Below, piece by piece: positions 62,103 through 64,000 of a stretch of DNA of 64,000 bases (positions are counted from its first letter, which is position 1; every line of letters begins with the position of its first letter). Origin of the DNA: CAMTUH01 sp947084935 (GTDB lineage Bacteria; Pseudomonadota; Gammaproteobacteria; Coxiellales; Coxiellaceae). The DNA lies in the NCBI GenBank assembly GCA_947084935.1, contig CAMTUH010000003.1, positions 62,001 through 126,000 of the forward strand, written 5' to 3'. The notes under the pieces were generated by a model. That model searched no databases and was not told the DNA's origin. It worked only from the letters and a program-made list of their open reading frames with translations. A program made the translations under genes and the position numbers.

Positions 62103-62771
62103 ATGCAAAAAAATATAATATCCGCGTCGATTTTATCCGCTGATTTTTCCCGTTTGGGTGAAGAAGTCAAAAAAGCCGTTGCCGCTGGTGCGGATTATAT
62201 TCACTTTGATGTGATGGATCATCACTTTGTTCCTAACTTGAGTTTTGGTGCGGTGGTGTGTAAAGCCTTGAGGAAAGCAGGAATTACAGCGCCGATTGAC
62301 GTTCACTTAATGGTGAAAAATCCCAATGATTTTATTAAATCGTTTGCTGAGGCCGGAGCCAATGTAATTACGTTCCATCCGGAAACTGTCTCGGACGTTG
62401 ATGTCACGCTAAAACAGATTCGGTCGACTGGGTTACAGACTGGAATTGCTGTGAATCCCGATAATCTGGTGTCGGCATCCTCTGCAATTTTACGCGAAGT
62501 GGATTTGATTTTGTTAATGTCGGTTCACCCGGGTTTTGCAGGGCAATCTTTTATTCCCGGAAGTCTTGAAAAAATTAAAAAGACACGAAAATTATTAGAC
62601 GACGTTCAGTCGCGCGCTTATTTGGGTATTGATGGAGGCATAAAGACTGAAAATATTCGAGAAGTTTCCCGCGCGGGGGCTGATTTTTTTGTAGTGGGTT
62701 CTGGATTATTTCACGCATCGGATTATGAAAGTGAAATTGCCGCGATGCGTCGGGAGTTGAAGGAGGCATAA
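62103..62771 (+). CDS. rpe: Ribulose-phosphate 3-epimerase
   Basis: The 222-residue TIM barrel begins ISASILSADFSRLGEEV and has HFDVMDHHFVPN, DVHLMV, MSVHPGFAGQ and GIDGGIKTEN with metal and catalytic residues. It interconverts ribulose and xylulose 5-phosphate, in the same pathway as rpiA at 30619. It starts 15 bases after djlA. Confidence 0.98.
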   Translation: MQKNIISASILSADFSRLGEEVKKAVAAGADYIHFDVMDHHFVPNLSFGAVVCKALRKAGITAPIDVHLMVKNPNDFIKSFAEAGANVITFHPETVSDVDVTLKQIRSTGLQTGIAVNPDNLVSASSAILREVDLILLMSVHPGFAGQSFIPGSLEKIKKTRKLLDDVQSRAYLGIDGGIKTENIREVSRAGADFFVVGSGLFHASDYESEIAAMRRELKEA

Positions 62772-62774
62772 CGC

Positions 62775-63389
62775 ATGCTGTTAATGATCGATAATTACGA
62801 CTCCTTCACGTATAACCTCGTGCAGTATTTTGAAGAGTTGGGTATTTCGGTGATTGTGTATTTCAATGATCGGATTACCTCAGACGAGATTGCTGCACTT
62901 AATCCTCAGTATATTGTTATTTCGCCCGGGCCTGGCCGCCCGGAAGACGCAGGCATTAGTTTGCCGCTAATTAAGCGTTTTGCTGGGAAAATTCCTATTT
63001 TGGGTGTGTGTTTGGGCCATCAAGCTATTGCTCAAGCGTTCGGTGCTCGGATTATTTTGGCGGAAAAAGCTATGCACGGTAAGGTGTCGAATATCTACCA
63101 TAATGAGCAAGGCATTTTTCGCAGTGTTGGAAATCCTTTTATCGCGGCGCGTTATCACTCGTTGATTGTGGATCAAAAAACCTTACCACCCGAATTTGAA
63201 ATAACCGCCTGGACGCAAAACGTCGATGTGCAACCTTACGAAATCATGGCGATTCGACACAAAACTTATTTGTTAGAAGGCGTTCAATTTCATCCCGAAG
63301 CCATCCTGACAAATTTCGGGCATAAAATGCTGTGGAATTTTTTGAGTTTAAATCCAATAACCCAAAGTTGTCATCACTTTGGCATGTGA
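62775..63389 (+). CDS. Glutamine amidotransferase of anthranilate or aminodeoxychorismate synthase (TrpG/PabA)
   Basis: The 204-residue class I amidotransferase begins LLMIDNYDSFTYNLVQYF and has SPGPGRPEDAG, GVCLGHQAIAQ with the catalytic Cys79, and FHPEAIL with the His-Glu pair. It supplies ammonia to chorismate for tryptophan or 4-aminobenzoate. Which one depends on the partner, not in this window; a PabC-like enzyme at 9360 makes folate use plausible. AAGGAGG precedes the ATG. Its last 42 bases overlap coq7. Confidence 0.93.
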   Translation: MLLMIDNYDSFTYNLVQYFEELGISVIVYFNDRITSDEIAALNPQYIVISPGPGRPEDAGISLPLIKRFAGKIPILGVCLGHQAIAQAFGARIILAEKAMHGKVSNIYHNEQGIFRSVGNPFIAARYHSLIVDQKTLPPEFEITAWTQNVDVQPYEIMAIRHKTYLLEGVQFHPEAILTNFGHKMLWNFLSLNPITQSCHHFGM

Positions 63390-63995
63390 CGTCATCAACT
63401 TTTTGACGACGCTGGGTAATTCAGCCGCACCGGTTTGTTTTGCTTTTTCGCCGTGACGAATTTCATCGTGCTGCATGTGCTCAACGATTTTACGGCTTTT
63501 AGTGTCGTGTGCAGGCAAGCGGTTGAGGTGCGATGCTAAATGGGCTTCTACTTGTTTTTCCGTTTCTTCAACAAAACCGAGACTGGTGGCATCCCCCGAT
63601 AATCCCGCAAGCGCACCGATTAAAAAAGAATTCACGTACCAAAAGAGATTGAGGTAGCTCGTGTGCCCCCCCAATTCATGCAAGCGTTCTTCGCACCAGG
63701 ATAAGTGATCCGTCTCTTCCTCTGCGGCGATCGTTAGTACCGCCCTTACTGCGGAAGCTTGTGCGGTGAGCATCTGTCCGCGGTAGAGCGCCTGTGCACA
63801 CACTTCACCCGTGTGATTGACGCGCATCAATCCAATGCTGTGTTGTTTTTCCGCGGGAGTTAGGGTGGGTTCGGCGTCTTTTTTAGCGGGATTTTCTCGG
63901 CGCGGAGAACGTTGCGACGCGACGGTACCCAAGGCCGCCTGACCGTGTAGAATGATTTGATCCCAGAACGAATAATCGCGACAGTTGCTCTTCAT
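63348..63995 (-). CDS. coq7: Di-iron demethoxyubiquinone hydroxylase Coq7
   Basis: The 215-residue product has the four-helix di-iron site: MRVNHTGEVCAQALY (first Glu), AEEETDHLSWCEERL (second Glu and His), VEETEKQVEAHLASHL and HMQHDEIRHGEKA. It hydroxylates 2-octaprenyl-3-methyl-6-methoxy-quinol in ubiquinone synthesis, replacing E. coli UbiF. The ATG at 63995 lies near the right edge, so any promoter is outside. It is convergent with, and overlaps, the TrpG/PabA gene. Confidence 0.95.
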   Translation of the reverse strand: MKSNCRDYSFWDQIILHGQAALGTVASQRSPRRENPAKKDAEPTLTPAEKQHSIGLMRVNHTGEVCAQALYRGQMLTAQASAVRAVLTIAAEEETDHLSWCEERLHELGGHTSYLNLFWYVNSFLIGALAGLSGDATSLGFVEETEKQVEAHLASHLNRLPAHDTKSRKIVEHMQHDEIRHGEKAKQTGAAELPSVVKKLMTSHAKVMTTLGYWI

Positions 63996-64000
63996 GGTTT

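Noticed and set aside
1..64000. CRISPR arrays, tRNA and rRNA genes, and full insertion sequences
   Set aside because: No regularly spaced direct repeats, cloverleaf-like sequences, rRNA segments or transposase frames were recognised; the only repeats are the short non-coding families listed.

Overview
The window looks like a chromosomal segment of a gammaproteobacterium of the Legionellales, most likely Coxiella burnetii or a close relative. This is recognition from gene content and repeat style, not a database match. The grounds are moderate GC, very tight packing, many ATGA-type overlaps, small palindromic repeats between genes, and eukaryote-like proteins (a WD40 protein and a 1540-residue helical protein) among housekeeping genes.

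Layout. 1-1534: the N-terminal part of a class II lanthionine synthetase (LanM), cut by the left edge. 1705-8111: mnmG, an AAA ATPase gene behind twin palindromes, rsmG, a DUF4160/DUF2442 pair, parA and parB. 8104-14360: two MFS transporters, a class IV aminotransferase/PabC-like gene and an ACP-acyl-AMP ligase-acyltransferase fusion. 14527-21552: a complete atpIBEFHAGDC operon with a clear promoter, then glmU. 22962-25554: a translationally coupled GNAT-ASCH / ASCH / WD40 operon, the most unusual locus here. 25750-28443: a small Asn/Pro/Gln/Arg protein, an MFS transporter, rsmE and a secreted six-cysteine peptide. 28568-35467: prlC, rpiA, csrA, an unknown basic protein, an HPF-cold-shock fusion, a DUF47 protein, and nucleoside salvage genes (cdd, punA-type, deoC). 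35712-42507: the 1540-residue protein, a uridine-phosphorylase-like enzyme and a Pit phosphate transporter. 42508-43170: a gene-poor stretch with two strong terminators facing different ways. 43171-53086: aroE, dacB-like PBP4, a membrane protein, an MFS transporter, then damX-aroB-aroK-pilQ-pilO-pilN-pilM (no pilP). 53087-63995: PBP1A, hemL, rubredoxin, erpA, hemJ, rsmJ, gshB-gshA, djlA, rpe, trpG/pabA and coq7.

How the genes connect. The housekeeping part covers tRNA and rRNA modification (mnmG, rsmG, rsmE, rsmJ), chromosome segregation (parAB), ATP synthesis, cell-wall building and trimming (glmU, PBP1A, PBP4, DamX), shikimate and folate steps (aroE, aroB, aroK, pabA/pabC-like), heme and Fe-S (hemL, hemJ, erpA), glutathione (gshAB) and nucleoside salvage. 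CsrA and the HPF-CSD fusion are post-transcriptional and stationary-phase regulators. The accessory part (LanM, the twin-palindrome ATPase, the GNAT/ASCH/WD40 operon, the Cys-rich peptide, the giant protein) has no assigned role from sequence alone. At least four short repeat families lie between genes, and in two cases they supply a gene's stop codon.

Several starts were moved from the longest frame on the strength of ribosome-binding sites, overlaps or family length. Two cases deserve attention: a probable ATT start for the secretin, and three genes whose ATG sits exactly six bases after a -10 box with no ribosome-binding site, which suggests leaderless mRNAs.
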